Source: JBOGEN01 sp050743265
Lineage (GTDB): Bacteria > Actinomycetota > Actinomycetes > JBOGEN01
Length of the DNA: 23,101 nt
Direction of reading: 5' to 3'
Assembly (NCBI GenBank): GCA_050743265.1
Contig: JBOGEN010000135.1
Location: forward strand, 1 to 23,101
This document shows positions 8,222 through 16,177 of the stretch, piece by piece (position 1 is the first letter of the stretch; the number at the start of each line of letters is the position of its first letter). The notes below the pieces were generated by a model. That model saw only the letters and a list, made by a program, of their open reading frames with translations, made no database searches and had not been told where the DNA came from. Both the position numbers and the translations under genes were made by a program.

Positions 8222-9459
8222 TTCTGCCCCGGCCCGCCGACCGTCCGCCCGCCGAGCGCGAGCTGCACCTGCCGCTCGCTTCCGCCTCTGGCGACGGTCA
8301 GGGACACCTTGTCGCCGGGCTTGTGCGCCTGGACCTGGACGGTGAGGTCCTCGGCGGTCCGGACGGCCTTGCCCTGGACGCGGGTGACGACGTCGCCGCG
8401 CTGGAGCCCGGCGGAGGCGGCCGGCGAGCCCGGCTCCACCTGGACGAGCAGCGCGCCCTGGTCAGCCGACAGGTTGAGCTGCTCGCGGACGGCGGGGGAG
8501 ACGTCCGTCGCCTGCACCCCGAGGAACGCCTGCTTGACGGCCTCGCCCTGGCGCAGCGTCCCGATGACGGGCCGCACGTCGCTCACCGCGATCGCGAAGC
8601 CGATGTTCTCGCCCTGGGACGCCACCGCCGTGTTGATGCCGACCACCCGGCCCTGCGCGTCGAGCAGCGGGCCGCCCGAGTTGCCGGGGCTGATCGCCGC
8701 GTCCGTCTGGATGATCCCGGTCAGCCGGGTGCTGCCGTCCGTGCTGATCGTACGGCCGAGCGCGGAGACGATCCCGTCCGTGACGGTGGGCCCGCCGGGC
8801 AGCGCGAGCGCGTTGCCGATCGCGACGACCGGGTCGCCGACACGCAGGGCCCGCGAGTCGCCCATCTGCACCGTGGGCAGGTTCTTCGCGTCGATGTGGA
8901 GGACCGCGAGGTCGTGGCTGGGGTCGGTGCCGAGCGCGCGGGCGTCGTACGTGTTGCCGTCGGCCAGCGTCACCCGGATGCTGTCGGCCCCGGCGACGAC
9001 GTGGTTGTTCGTCACCAGGACGCCGTCGGGGCTGATGACGAAGCCGGTGCCGGTGCCCTGCTGGGCCTCCGGCGCGAGGAACGAGTCGAGGCCGACCTGC
9101 CGCGTCCGGACGGTGGCCACGGCGGGCTGCACCTTCTTGAGCACCGCCCGCACGTCGAGCCCGGTGGCCGTCCGCGCCGCAGTTGAGCCGTCCGTGGACG
9201 ACGTGCCGCCCGCTGCGCTGCCCGACGCGACCGAGGCGGGGGCGCTGTCCCCGTCCGTCGTCACGGCGACCACGCCTCCGCCCACGAGCGCGCCGACGAG
9301 GGCCACGGCGGCGGTCGCTGCGAGAGCGCGTCCGCGACGGGGACGTTCCGAGGGGCCTCCTGGTGTTGCCGGCGGCGTGGGGGAGCCCGGCGGTCCCCAG
9401 GGGGCTTGCTGGGGCGCGGGGCCGTACGGGTCGGTGTCGTGGTACGTCGGGGTCGTCAT
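8218..9459 (-). CDS. htrA: HtrA/DegP-like membrane-anchored serine protease
   Basis: The product has 413 residues. A proline-rich cytoplasmic head (1-42) is followed by one membrane segment (about 45-66) and a Ser/Gly-rich linker, which places the enzyme outside the membrane. The trypsin-like domain has the full triad: His153 (TNNHVVAGAD), Asp183 (SHDLAVLHID) and Ser261 (SPGNSGGPLLD). A C-terminal PDZ domain (about 315-405, with GALLVQVEPGSPAASAGLQRGDVV) binds substrate ends. Such proteases degrade or refold misfolded exported proteins. ATG 9459 is chosen over an ATG 42 nt upstream because GGAGGG precedes it. The kinase and response regulator genes lie directly upstream on the same strand with a 101-bp gap, the arrangement of mprAB-pepD in mycobacteria; direct repeats in that gap are described separately. 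Confidence 0.95.
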
Positions 9460-9523
9460 CTCGCCCTCCTCTACCCGCCGCCGGTCGGCCGGTGTGCGCA
9501 CGACGCCAGCCTGGGAGGCGGTC

Positions 9524-9540
9524 GATGAGATGAGGATGAG
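9524..9540 (-). promoter_or_regulatory. Direct repeats upstream of htrA, candidate regulator site
   Basis: On the plus strand GATGAG begins at 9524, 9529 and 9535; on the minus strand these read CTCATC. The outer copies are 11 bp apart, the spacing used by OmpR-family regulators that bind as head-to-tail dimers. The block is 65 nt upstream of the htrA start, with a weak -10-like CAGGCT (minus strand, 9508-9513) downstream of it. The product of the adjacent response regulator gene is the natural candidate ligand. Confidence 0.5.
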
Positions 9541-9560
9541 AGCGCGGCTGTCCGGGCGAG

Positions 9561-10985
9561 TCAGGCCCGGGGGAGCGTGACGCTGACCCGTGCCCCGCCG
9601 AGGGGGCTGCCGTTGTCCGCGCTGACCTGGCCGCCGTGGGCCCGGACGATCGCGGCCACGATGGCCAGTCCCAGGCCGGTGCCTCCGGCCTCGTCGGACG
9701 TCGCCGGGCCGTGCCTCGTCCGCGTACGCGCGGCGTCCCCGCGGGTGAACCGCTCGAAGACGGTGGGCAGCGTCTCGTCGGGGAACCCGGGCCCGTCGTC
9801 GGCGACCTCGACGCGGACGAGCCCGGAGGCCGGGTCCTCGTGTACGAGCACGCGGATGGTCCGGGCGCCCGCGCGGGCCCCGTTCGTGAGCAGGTTCGTC
9901 CAGACCTGCTCGAGGCGGGCAGCGTCTCCGGTGGCCAGCGGTCGCGTCCCGTCGGGCGTGGTGACCTGCACGGCGAGGCCGAGCACCTCGCCCAGCGGTC
10001 CCGCGACGCCGTCGACGCTGCGCGCCACGTCCACGGGCTCGCGCCGGGTGACGAGCGTCCCGGCTCCCTCCCGGGCGAGGACGAGCAGGTCGTCCGCGAG
10101 CGCGCCGAGCCGGAGCACCTCGCGCTGGGCCGCCACGAGGGCGGTCCGCATCTCGTCCGGGTCGCCGCTCGCCAGCCCCATCTCCAGCTCCCCGCGGAGC
10201 ACGGCCAGTGGGGTCCGGAGCTCGTGGCTCGCGTCGTCGACGAACGCGCGCTCACGGGCGTACGCCTCGTGCAGGCGCGCGAGCATCCCGTTGAGCGTGT
10301 GCGCGAGCCGGGCCACCTCGTCGTCACCGGCGGGGACCGGCAGCGTGCGCACGGCGGTCCCGGCCGAGACCGTCGCGGCCTTCTCGGTCAGGGCTCCGAC
10401 CGGCCCGAGCGCCGCGCCGACCACCCGCCGGGCGGCGTACGTGAGGCCGGCGACGAGCAGCGGCGCGGCGAGCCCGAGGACGAGCAGCAGCGTCTGCTGC
10501 CCCTGCCGGACGGTGTCAAGGGACGCGCCCACCACCGCGACCTCACCCAGCTCGGGCACGGGGACCGCGAGCAGCCGGGCGTGGTCGCCGAGCTCGGGCA
10601 CCGAGCCCTCGTAGTCGAGGGTGCGGTCCGTCGCGAGGACGACCTGGGTGTTGGAGAGCACGGGAAAGTCCGGCGCGGCGGGGGAGGCGGCGACGACACG
10701 GCCCCGGCTGTCGAGCACCTGGGCGTACGGGTCCTGGTCGACGACGACGAGGTTGCCCTGCGCGGCGGCGACCGCGATCGTCCGCACGCGCGCCTGCAGG
10801 CCCTCGTCCACCGCGGAGCGCAGCTGGCCGGACGTCACCGCGTACACGAGGCCGAGCACGGCCAGCAGCACCAGCGACGAGCCCACCGCGAACAGCACGG
10901 TCAGCCTGTCCCGGAGCGTGCGCGGTGGCAGCCAGGCGGGCAGGCGAGCCATGCCCGCACGGTAGACGGCGCGGGCCTGGTTCAT
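9561..10985 (-). CDS. Membrane sensor histidine kinase
   Basis: The product has 474 residues. A short cytoplasmic start leads to a first membrane segment (about 28-50), an extracytoplasmic sensor region (about 51-163), a second membrane segment (about 164-184), a HAMP region, and a dimerisation helix with the phospho-acceptor His254 in FVDDASHELRTPLAVL. The ATPase domain has the N box (WTNLLTNGARA), G1 (DDGPGF), an F-box region (VFERFTRGD) and G2 (GGTGLGLAIV). The kinase is of the EnvZ/MprB type and should phosphorylate the regulator encoded just upstream. Its ATG overlaps the regulator stop (ATGA, 10982-10985), which indicates coupled translation. The signal is unknown; the protease gene next door suggests envelope or secretion stress. 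Confidence 0.93.
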   Translation of the reverse strand: MNQARAVYRAGMARLPAWLPPRTLRDRLTVLFAVGSSLVLLAVLGLVYAVTSGQLRSAVDEGLQARVRTIAVAAAQGNLVVVDQDPYAQVLDSRGRVVAASPAAPDFPVLSNTQVVLATDRTLDYEGSVPELGDHARLLAVPVPELGEVAVVGASLDTVRQGQQTLLLVLGLAAPLLVAGLTYAARRVVGAALGPVGALTEKAATVSAGTAVRTLPVPAGDDEVARLAHTLNGMLARLHEAYARERAFVDDASHELRTPLAVLRGELEMGLASGDPDEMRTALVAAQREVLRLGALADDLLVLAREGAGTLVTRREPVDVARSVDGVAGPLGEVLGLAVQVTTPDGTRPLATGDAARLEQVWTNLLTNGARAGARTIRVLVHEDPASGLVRVEVADDGPGFPDETLPTVFERFTRGDAARTRTRHGPATSDEAGGTGLGLAIVAAIVRAHGGQVSADNGSPLGGARVSVTLPRA

Positions 10986-11656
10986 GCGTCGTCGCGGACG
11001 CGGTAGCCGGTGCCGCGCAGGGTCTCGATCGACGTCCGTCCGAACGGGCGGTCGACCTTCTCGCGCAGGTAGCGCACGTACACGTCGACGACGTTGGACG
11101 TGCCGTCGTACGCGAAGTCCCACACGTGCTCGAGCAGGTGCGTCCGGGACAACACCTCGCCGGGGTGGCGCATCAGCTCGTGCAGCAGCGCGAACTCCTT
11201 GGCCGTGAGCTCGACCGGCGTACCCGCGCGCGTGACGGACCGGGTGGACGGGTCGAGCGTCAGGTCACCGACCACGAGCCGGGCCGGACGCTGGCCGGCG
11301 GGGCGACGGGTGAGCGCGCGGAGCCGGGCGAACAGCTCGGCCAGCGCGAACGGCTTGGTCAGGTAGTCGTCCGCGCCCACGTCCAGGCCGCGGACGCGGT
11401 CGTCCACGCGGTCCCGCGCCGTGAGCATGAGCACCGGGGCCCAGCGGCCGGCCTGGCGCAGCCGGGAGATCACGGCGAACCCGTCCGGGGCGGGGATCAT
11501 CGCGTCCATGACGACGGCGTCGTAGTCGTGCTCGATCCCGTGCCAGAGGGCGTCCTCCCCGGTGCCGGCCAGGTCGACCGCGTACCCCTCGCGGGTCAGG
11601 GCCCGCTCCAGCATGTTCGCCATCGGCGGGTCGTCCTCGACCACCAGCAGGCGCAT
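10982..11656 (-). CDS. OmpR-family response regulator
   Basis: The product has 224 residues. The receiver domain shows the acidic pair VVEDD, phospho-acceptor Asp51 (VVMDAMIP), the switch Thr (MLTARD) and Lys101 (LTKPF). The C-terminal winged helix ends with the usual OmpR pattern DVYVRYLREKVDRPF and IETLRGTGYRVRDD. It should bind tandem direct repeats as a phosphorylated dimer. ATG 11656 is the only start that begins at the family N-terminus (MRLLVVEDD). No Shine-Dalgarno is present; a -10 box six nt upstream of the ATG points to a leaderless transcript. It heads an operon with the kinase gene and probably controls htrA downstream. Confidence 0.95.
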   Translation of the reverse strand: MRLLVVEDDPPMANMLERALTREGYAVDLAGTGEDALWHGIEHDYDAVVMDAMIPAPDGFAVISRLRQAGRWAPVLMLTARDRVDDRVRGLDVGADDYLTKPFALAELFARLRALTRRPAGQRPARLVVGDLTLDPSTRSVTRAGTPVELTAKEFALLHELMRHPGEVLSRTHLLEHVWDFAYDGTSNVVDVYVRYLREKVDRPFGRTSIETLRGTGYRVRDDA

Positions 11657-11662
11657 GCCGTC

Positions 11663-11668
11663 AGCGTA
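11663..11668 (-). promoter_or_regulatory. -10 box of the regulator operon (leaderless)
   Basis: TACGCT on the minus strand is followed by six bases and then the ATG. The hexamer therefore covers -12 to -7 relative to the A of the start codon, so transcription would begin at the ATG. No clear -35 is seen. Confidence 0.55.
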
Positions 11669-11779
11669 GGAGCGCTCGGGCCGCCACGGCCGGGATCGCC
11701 GCGGACGCTGGAGGCGGCGTGCCGTCGCCCCCGTGCCGCCATGGGTGCGCACCTCCGGGTGTGGGCGAAGATGGGGACC

Positions 11780-12256
11780 ATGGACGTCCAGCAGACGGCG
11801 CTCCCGGGGATCGGGCAGCGTTATGACTTCATCACGGCGTCGGGGTACCGGATCGGGATCGTCGTCCACAGGACGGGGCGGCAGGACCTTTTCCTATACG
11901 GCAAGGGCGACCCGGACGCCTGCCGTGACATCGTCCCGCTCACCTCGGACGAGGCGGACGCGCTGGCGGAGATCCTCGGGGCGCCGCGCATGGTGGAGCG
12001 CCTCGCCGACCTGCGCCGCATCGACAACCTCGTCACCGAGCAGATCTCCGTCGAGCCCGGCTCGCCCTACGCCGGGCGCACGCTGGGTGACACGCGGGCG
12101 CGTACCCGTACCGGCGCCTCGGTGGTCGCGGTGCTCCGGGACGGGCAGGTCCTCCCCTCGCCCCGACCGGACTTCGCCTTCGCCCCGCGCGACATCGTCG
12201 TGGTCGTGGGGACGCCGGACGGTGTCACGGCGGTCGCCGAGATCCTCGGCGGCTGA
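11780..12256 (+). CDS. khtT: Antiporter regulatory subunit, KhtT-like (RCK_C domain)
   Basis: The product has 158 residues without membrane segments. The N-terminal half (1-75) matches the KhtT-type head (QTALPGIGQRYDF), and residues 80-158 form an RCK_C/TrkA_C domain (SVEPGSPYAGRTLGDT and ending FAPRDIVVVVGTPDGV). KhtT-type subunits gate their partner antiporter; in Bacillus the domain binds cyclic di-AMP, which is known for the family and not shown here. The stop lies 8 nt before the antiporter start, so the two form an operon. Upstream, GAAGAT is separated from the ATG by seven bases, which could again be a leaderless promoter. The gene is divergent from the response regulator gene across 123 bp. 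Confidence 0.88.
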   Translation: MDVQQTALPGIGQRYDFITASGYRIGIVVHRTGRQDLFLYGKGDPDACRDIVPLTSDEADALAEILGAPRMVERLADLRRIDNLVTEQISVEPGSPYAGRTLGDTRARTRTGASVVAVLRDGQVLPSPRPDFAFAPRDIVVVVGTPDGVTAVAEILGG

Positions 12257-12264
12257 GCGACCGC

Positions 12265-13470
12265 ATGACCCTCGCCGCGGGCACCCCGGAGACCGGTGCC
12301 CTCTTGTTCGAGCTCGGCCTAATCATCGGCGGGCTGGGCGTGCTGGGACACCTCGCGACGCAGGTCGGGCTGTCCCCGATCCCGCTCTACCTCGTGGCAG
12401 GCATCGCGTTCGGCGAGGGGGGTTTCATCCCGCTCGAGGCCAGCGCCGGCTTCGTCGACACCAGCGCGGAGATCGGCGTCGTCCTGCTCCTGCTCCTGCT
12501 CGGCCTGGAGTACTCCGCCGCGGAGCTGTCGTCGAGCCTGCGCCAGAACGCCGCCGCCGGGGTGCTCGACATGGTGCTCAACGCGGCACCGGGGGCCGTC
12601 GCGGGGATCCTGCTCGGGCTCAGCCCGATCGGGGTGGTCGCTCTCGCCGGCGTCACGTGGGTGTCCTCGTCCGGGATCGCCGCCAAGCTCGTCACCGACC
12701 TCGGGCGGCTGGCCAACCGCGAGACCCCTGTCGTGCTCTCTCTGCTGGTCTTCGAGGACCTGGCGATGGCGATCTACCTGCCGCTGCTCGTCGCCGGGCT
12801 GGCTGGCCTCTCGCTGCTCGGGGCGTCCGTGTCCGTGCTCGTGGCGCTTGCTGTCGTGCTCACGGTCCTGCGTGTCGCGTTCTCGTACGGCGAGCGCCTC
12901 TCGTCGTTCGTGTTCTCCGCGGACGACGAGCAGATGCTGCTCCGTGTCCTGGGCCTGACCCTTGTCGTCGCCGGCGTCGCCCAGCAGCTCCAGGTGTCCG
13001 CGGCGGTCGGTGCGTTCCTCGTCGGCATCGGGCTCTCCGGTGACGCCGCCGATCGTGCCCGGGGTCTGCTCGCCCCGCTGCGGGACCTGTTCGCGGCGGT
13101 CTTCTTCGTCACCGTCGGGCTGCGTACGGACCCCGCGGAGGTGGTCTCGGTGATCGGGCCCGCGGTGCTGCTCGCTGCGGTGACGCTCGTGACCAAGCTC
13201 GTCACCGCTTGGTGGGCGGCCAAGAGAGTGGGTGTCGCGCCGCGCGGACGCATCCGGGCGGGCGGGGCCCTGGTTGCGCGCGGCGAGTTCTCGATCGTCA
13301 TCGCCGGCCTCGCGGTCGCGTCCGGTGTCGACGGCGTGGGGGAGATCGCCACCGGGTACGTCCTGATCATGGCGGTGGTAGGACCGCTCGTCGCCCGGTA
13401 CGGAGAAGCGCTCGCCCGGCCGCTGCTGGAGCGTGCGCTGCTCAGGGAGCGCCCCGCCGAGGCAGCCTGA
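12265..13470 (+). CDS. khtU: CPA2-family cation:proton antiporter, KhtU-like
   Basis: The product has 401 residues, nearly all hydrophobic, with about 12 membrane segments of the Na+/H+ exchanger (CPA2, KefB/KhtU) fold. The first half includes GLEYSAAELSS and the VFEDLAMAIYLP segment, where the conserved Glu-Asp of the transport site sits. The second half includes the FVTVGLRTDP signature and ARGEFSIVIAGLA, typical of KefB-type exchangers. No cytoplasmic Rossmann (RCK_N) domain is fused, which is why a separate regulatory subunit is encoded just upstream. The pair should export K+ (or another monovalent cation) in exchange for protons. The C-terminal tail is short and charged. Confidence 0.92.
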   Translation: MTLAAGTPETGALLFELGLIIGGLGVLGHLATQVGLSPIPLYLVAGIAFGEGGFIPLEASAGFVDTSAEIGVVLLLLLLGLEYSAAELSSSLRQNAAAGVLDMVLNAAPGAVAGILLGLSPIGVVALAGVTWVSSSGIAAKLVTDLGRLANRETPVVLSLLVFEDLAMAIYLPLLVAGLAGLSLLGASVSVLVALAVVLTVLRVAFSYGERLSSFVFSADDEQMLLRVLGLTLVVAGVAQQLQVSAAVGAFLVGIGLSGDAADRARGLLAPLRDLFAAVFFVTVGLRTDPAEVVSVIGPAVLLAAVTLVTKLVTAWWAAKRVGVAPRGRIRAGGALVARGEFSIVIAGLAVASGVDGVGEIATGYVLIMAVVGPLVARYGEALARPLLERALLRERPAEAA

Positions 13471-13504
13471 GACAGAATTCGTGCACTCTCGTGTCGGGGA
13501 CAAC

Positions 13505-13510
13505 TACCCT
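13505..13510 (+). promoter_or_regulatory. Candidate -10 box before membrane protein gene
   Basis: TACCCT lies 112 nt upstream of the ATG at 13623. The -35 region is weak. Downstream, ACCCCC and GGGGGT (13596-13601 and 13614-13619) could pair across the G-rich ribosome-binding site of the gene. Confidence 0.25.
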
Positions 13511-13622
13511 GCGTGAAGGGGGTCTTTCAGTCGCCGTTCAGGCTCGTGCGCGCCCTGCGCCGGGCGGGCCCGGCTCGCACGGCCGGCCCGGGCGGACCCC
13601 CGTGAGGACCTTGGGGGGTTCG

Positions 13623-14501
13623 ATGGGCATCGGAGTGCTGCCCCGGTCGGTGAACGAGGACGCGCGCTCGCGTGCGCGGTCCCGGCGGGGTGGTGCGTGG
13701 CCCGTCCTGGCCGACCGGGTGCGGCAGGCCGCGACGGAGCAGCGGCGTCGGTCACGCGCTGCGTACCTGCTGCTGGCCGGGCTGGTGGCGCTCATGGTGT
13801 GGCAGGCCTCTGACCTGGGGGAGGCCTTCGGGGAGCCCGCTGCCGGCCCCGTCGGCATCTTCGTCGTCGGTGTCCTCGGGGTGGCCGGGGTCAAGCTGCA
13901 CGAACGCCTGCGGGCGCGCCAGCGCCTGGTCACGGTGCTGTGGGAGGCGCTGTGCTGGTCGTGCGTGCCGATCGGCCGTGTCCCCGCCGTACGGGTGGAG
14001 CCCGAGGTGTCCGGACGGCTCGTGTACGCGTCGTACCTGGCCCGGCAGCACCTGGCCGCGACGGCGGGGTCCAGCGCGTACGGCGGCGCGGACAGCCCTC
14101 GCCGCAAGGCCGGCTACGTCGCCGACCGCTTGCGTGAGGCGGCCGAGTGGCCGTTCCGGCACACCGACGGGCACGGGCACCCCGAGTGGCGCGAGGAGAT
14201 CCAAGCCGAGCTCATCGGGTGGATCTCCGTGCTGCACGACGGCACCTGGTACCGCCGCGTCCCGGACGACCGGCGGGAGCGGTTCGACGACCTCACCGAC
14301 CTGCGCGTCGCCGGGATCCTGCTGGCCTGCGTCCTCGTCGGCATCGGCACCGTGCTCGACCGCGGACCCACACCGGACATGACGGGGGAGGTCGCCGCGG
14401 TGCTGGCGGTCCTGCTGCTCGTCGGCAGGCCGGTGTTCTGCGCCCTCGAAGCCGCCGCCGTGATCATGCGCGGGATGTTCTCCCAGGTGGTCGACCGGTA
14501 G
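13623..14501 (+). CDS. Hypothetical membrane protein
   Basis: The product has 292 residues and no family that I recognise. An Arg-rich cytoplasmic head (1-45) leads to two membrane segments (about 47-62 and 77-93), then a soluble block of about 130 residues with many Trp, Arg and His (for example RHTDGHGHPEWREEI and DGTWYRRVPDD), and two C-terminal membrane segments (about 228-244 and 255-277). Both ends should face the same side. The ATG at 13623 follows GGGGGG; an in-frame GTG at 13602 would add seven residues. It stands after the antiporter genes on the same strand, with a 152-bp gap, so co-regulation is uncertain. It converges with the SAM hydrolase gene. Confidence 0.75.
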   Translation: MGIGVLPRSVNEDARSRARSRRGGAWPVLADRVRQAATEQRRRSRAAYLLLAGLVALMVWQASDLGEAFGEPAAGPVGIFVVGVLGVAGVKLHERLRARQRLVTVLWEALCWSCVPIGRVPAVRVEPEVSGRLVYASYLARQHLAATAGSSAYGGADSPRRKAGYVADRLREAAEWPFRHTDGHGHPEWREEIQAELIGWISVLHDGTWYRRVPDDRRERFDDLTDLRVAGILLACVLVGIGTVLDRGPTPDMTGEVAAVLAVLLLVGRPVFCALEAAAVIMRGMFSQVVDR

Positions 14502-14540
14502 GTCGGCGCGGCCCACGGTGCCAGCTGCGCCCTGACCGGA

Positions 14541-15353
14541 CTACCGCTGGGACAGCCGCACCGCATCTCCGGGGGCGAGGCCGAGCGCGGTCGCGGCCGA
14601 GCCCTGGTTCACGGCCACGGCGAGGCGGCCGGCCGAGTCCGTGAGCAGGACGGGCTCGCCCGGTGCCACGTCGGCGAACGCCCGGCCCCGTCGTACCGGA
14701 CGCGTGACGTCCCCGGAGGCGAGGAGCAGCGCCCGCGGTGGCTCGTCCCCGAAGGCCGCGCGGAGGTCGTCCGGCCCCGCGGCCAGCTGCAGGTTGCCGA
14801 ACCGGTCGACGGTCAGCACCTCCGTCTCCACCCGCCCCGGGAGGACCCGTACGACCGCCGGGGGAAGGGTGACCAGCGACGCGGGGTCGATGCGGGGGCC
14901 CAGCGCGTGCAGGTCGGTCCCGGTGGCGAGTCGGGCGGCGGCCGGCGCGAACACGTCCCGGCCGTGGAAGGTCGCGGACGGCCCATGCCGACCGCCAGCG
15001 TGCGGGGCGAGCGCGACGGCGCGGCCGACGCCACCGAGCGCCTCCCACGTCCGGCTGAGCAGCCCGTTGTCCGGCCCGACGAGGACGCAGGGGCCGGCGT
15101 CGACCGCGATCGCCCGGCGTGCCGTGCCCACCCCGGGGTCCACGACGGCGAGCAGCACCGAGGGCGGGAACCAGGGCGCCGAGTCCGCGAGGACGCTCGC
15201 GCCGCGCCGCACGTCACCCGGTGGCACCTGGTGCGTCACGTCGATCACCCGGGCGTTCGGGGCGAGCCCGGCCATCACGGCGTGGCAGGTCCCGACGAAC
15301 CCGTCCTCGGTTCCGTAGTCGGTGAGAAAGCCGATCACCGCGTAGCCCGTCAC
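14541..15353 (-). CDS. SAM hydrolase (DUF62, SAM hydroxide adenosyltransferase)
   Basis: The product has 270 residues with the two-domain fold of the fluorinase/DUF62 family. Signatures are FLTDYGTEDGFVG at the N-terminus, DVTHQVPPGDVRRGA, VVDPGVGTARR, PDNGLLS and FHGRDVFAPAAA. Asp72, Arg79 and His130 match the Asp-Arg-His set that activates water in the archaeal SAM hydrolases. The expected reaction is SAM plus water to adenosine plus methionine. Halogenase activity is unlikely since those residues favour hydroxide. The start is GTG 15353, preceded by AGGA; an upstream ATG would add an unrelated 21-residue Gly/Ala/Pro-rich leader. It follows a strong hairpin, so it is likely transcribed on its own. 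Confidence 0.9.
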   Translation of the reverse strand: MTGYAVIGFLTDYGTEDGFVGTCHAVMAGLAPNARVIDVTHQVPPGDVRRGASVLADSAPWFPPSVLLAVVDPGVGTARRAIAVDAGPCVLVGPDNGLLSRTWEALGGVGRAVALAPHAGGRHGPSATFHGRDVFAPAAARLATGTDLHALGPRIDPASLVTLPPAVVRVLPGRVETEVLTVDRFGNLQLAAGPDDLRAAFGDEPPRALLLASGDVTRPVRRGRAFADVAPGEPVLLTDSAGRLAVAVNQGSAATALGLAPGDAVRLSQR

Positions 15354-15400
15354 GCCGCCATCCTGCCCACCCGGACGCGCGGGTGCCCGCCAGTGGCCCG

Positions 15401-15426
15401 CCCCGGCAGCGATCACGCTGCCGGGG
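15401..15426 (-). terminator. Strong hairpin after anchored protein gene
   Basis: CCCCGGCAGCG (15401-15411) and CGCTGCCGGGG (15416-15426) form a perfect 11-bp stem with a 4-nt loop. It lies 41 nt after the stop of the gene at 15468-15989 and 47 nt before the SAM hydrolase start. It lacks a U-tract but is the most stable hairpin I saw between genes. Confidence 0.65.
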
Positions 15427-15467
15427 GCAGGAAGGGCCGGCGAGCTGGCGGGGCGGCCCGGCCGGGG

Positions 15468-15989
15468 TCACGCTGGGGCTTCCACTGGCGGGTGCAGTGT
15501 CACCCGCCATCGCGAGGCTCCGGTGATACCGACGGTCGACACGGTGACCCAGACGTGACCGGACAGCTGCGGGTCCAGCTTGTCCAGAGCCATGGCAGTG
15601 ACCGTACGTTCCGCCCGGCGCAGCTCACCCGCGACGCAGCCCTGGGTGACCCAGCTTCGTGCGTTCAGCCGGACGAGCACCTGGCCCGGGCCGACGCATT
15701 CGATCTCGACCACCGCAGGACGCCCGTGCAGCGACGCACGCCCCTCCGTGCCGTGCCTCGGGTCGAGCAGCAGGAACGTCCCGACCGGCTCCGGGGGTAG
15801 CTCGATCGTCTGCGGTGCCGTCTGCTCGGCGGGCTTGCCCGCCTGCTGGGCGACGAGCAGGCCCACCGCGACGGCAGCGAGGACGAGGGCCGTGAGTGCG
15901 AGCCAGAGGCGGCGCTCCCGGGCGAGGGAAGCCGGGCTGTCGGCTCCACCGCCGCTCAGGGTCTCGGGCTCGTGGTCCTCGACGCTCAC
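15468..15989 (-). CDS. Hypothetical membrane-anchored protein
   Basis: The product has 173 residues. An acidic cytoplasmic head of about 26 residues is followed by one membrane segment (about 28-47, LWLALTALVLAAVAVGLLVA), a Pro/Gln linker and a soluble domain outside the membrane. That domain has strand-like repeats (VVEIECVGPGQVLVRLNARSW) and two cysteines that could form a disulphide; it ends in HPPVEAPA. No lipobox and no known family were recognised. The start is GTG 15989, with GGTGGA upstream; an in-frame TTG at 16025 is less likely. A strong hairpin follows the gene. It is divergent from the CBS protein gene. Confidence 0.75.
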   Translation of the reverse strand: MSVEDHEPETLSGGGADSPASLARERRLWLALTALVLAAVAVGLLVAQQAGKPAEQTAPQTIELPPEPVGTFLLLDPRHGTEGRASLHGRPAVVEIECVGPGQVLVRLNARSWVTQGCVAGELRRAERTVTAMALDKLDPQLSGHVWVTVSTVGITGASRWRVTLHPPVEAPA

Positions 15990-16136
15990 GGCACCGAGTC
16001 CACCGCAGCGGACCGTCGCTGGCAACGCTCGCCTTGGTGGACTCGGCGGGACGGCCGGGCGGCCGGACAGATGTGCAGCCGGGCAGACGCGCGCCGCCGT
16101 CGGCCCCAGATGCGCGCAGCCTCGCCCGGACGTCAG

Positions 16137-16142
16137 TAGGCT
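16137..16142 (+). promoter_or_regulatory. Candidate -10 box for CBS protein gene
   Basis: TAGGCT is 35 nt upstream of the GTG at 16178 and would give a leader of about 30 nt containing the GGAGGAG ribosome-binding site. No good -35 was seen. Confidence 0.4.
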
Positions 16143-16177
16143 CGGGGGCGCCAGTGCACCCGGAGGAGCGGATACCC

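Noticed and set aside
12319..13503. A 394-codon minus-strand frame opposite the antiporter gene
   Set aside because: It is rich in Asp, Glu, Arg and Gly as expected for the antisense of a hydrophobic membrane protein gene and has no domain.
13512..13604. A 30-codon open frame (GTG start) before the unknown membrane protein gene
   Set aside because: No ribosome-binding site; its start lies only one base after the -10-like TACCCT, so it could not be in that transcript, and its composition is Ala/Arg/Pro/Gly shadow-like.
14541..15353. Fluorinase or chlorinase
   Set aside because: The Asp-Arg-His set of SAM hydrolases is present and no organohalogen biosynthesis gene is nearby, so hydrolysis is the better call.
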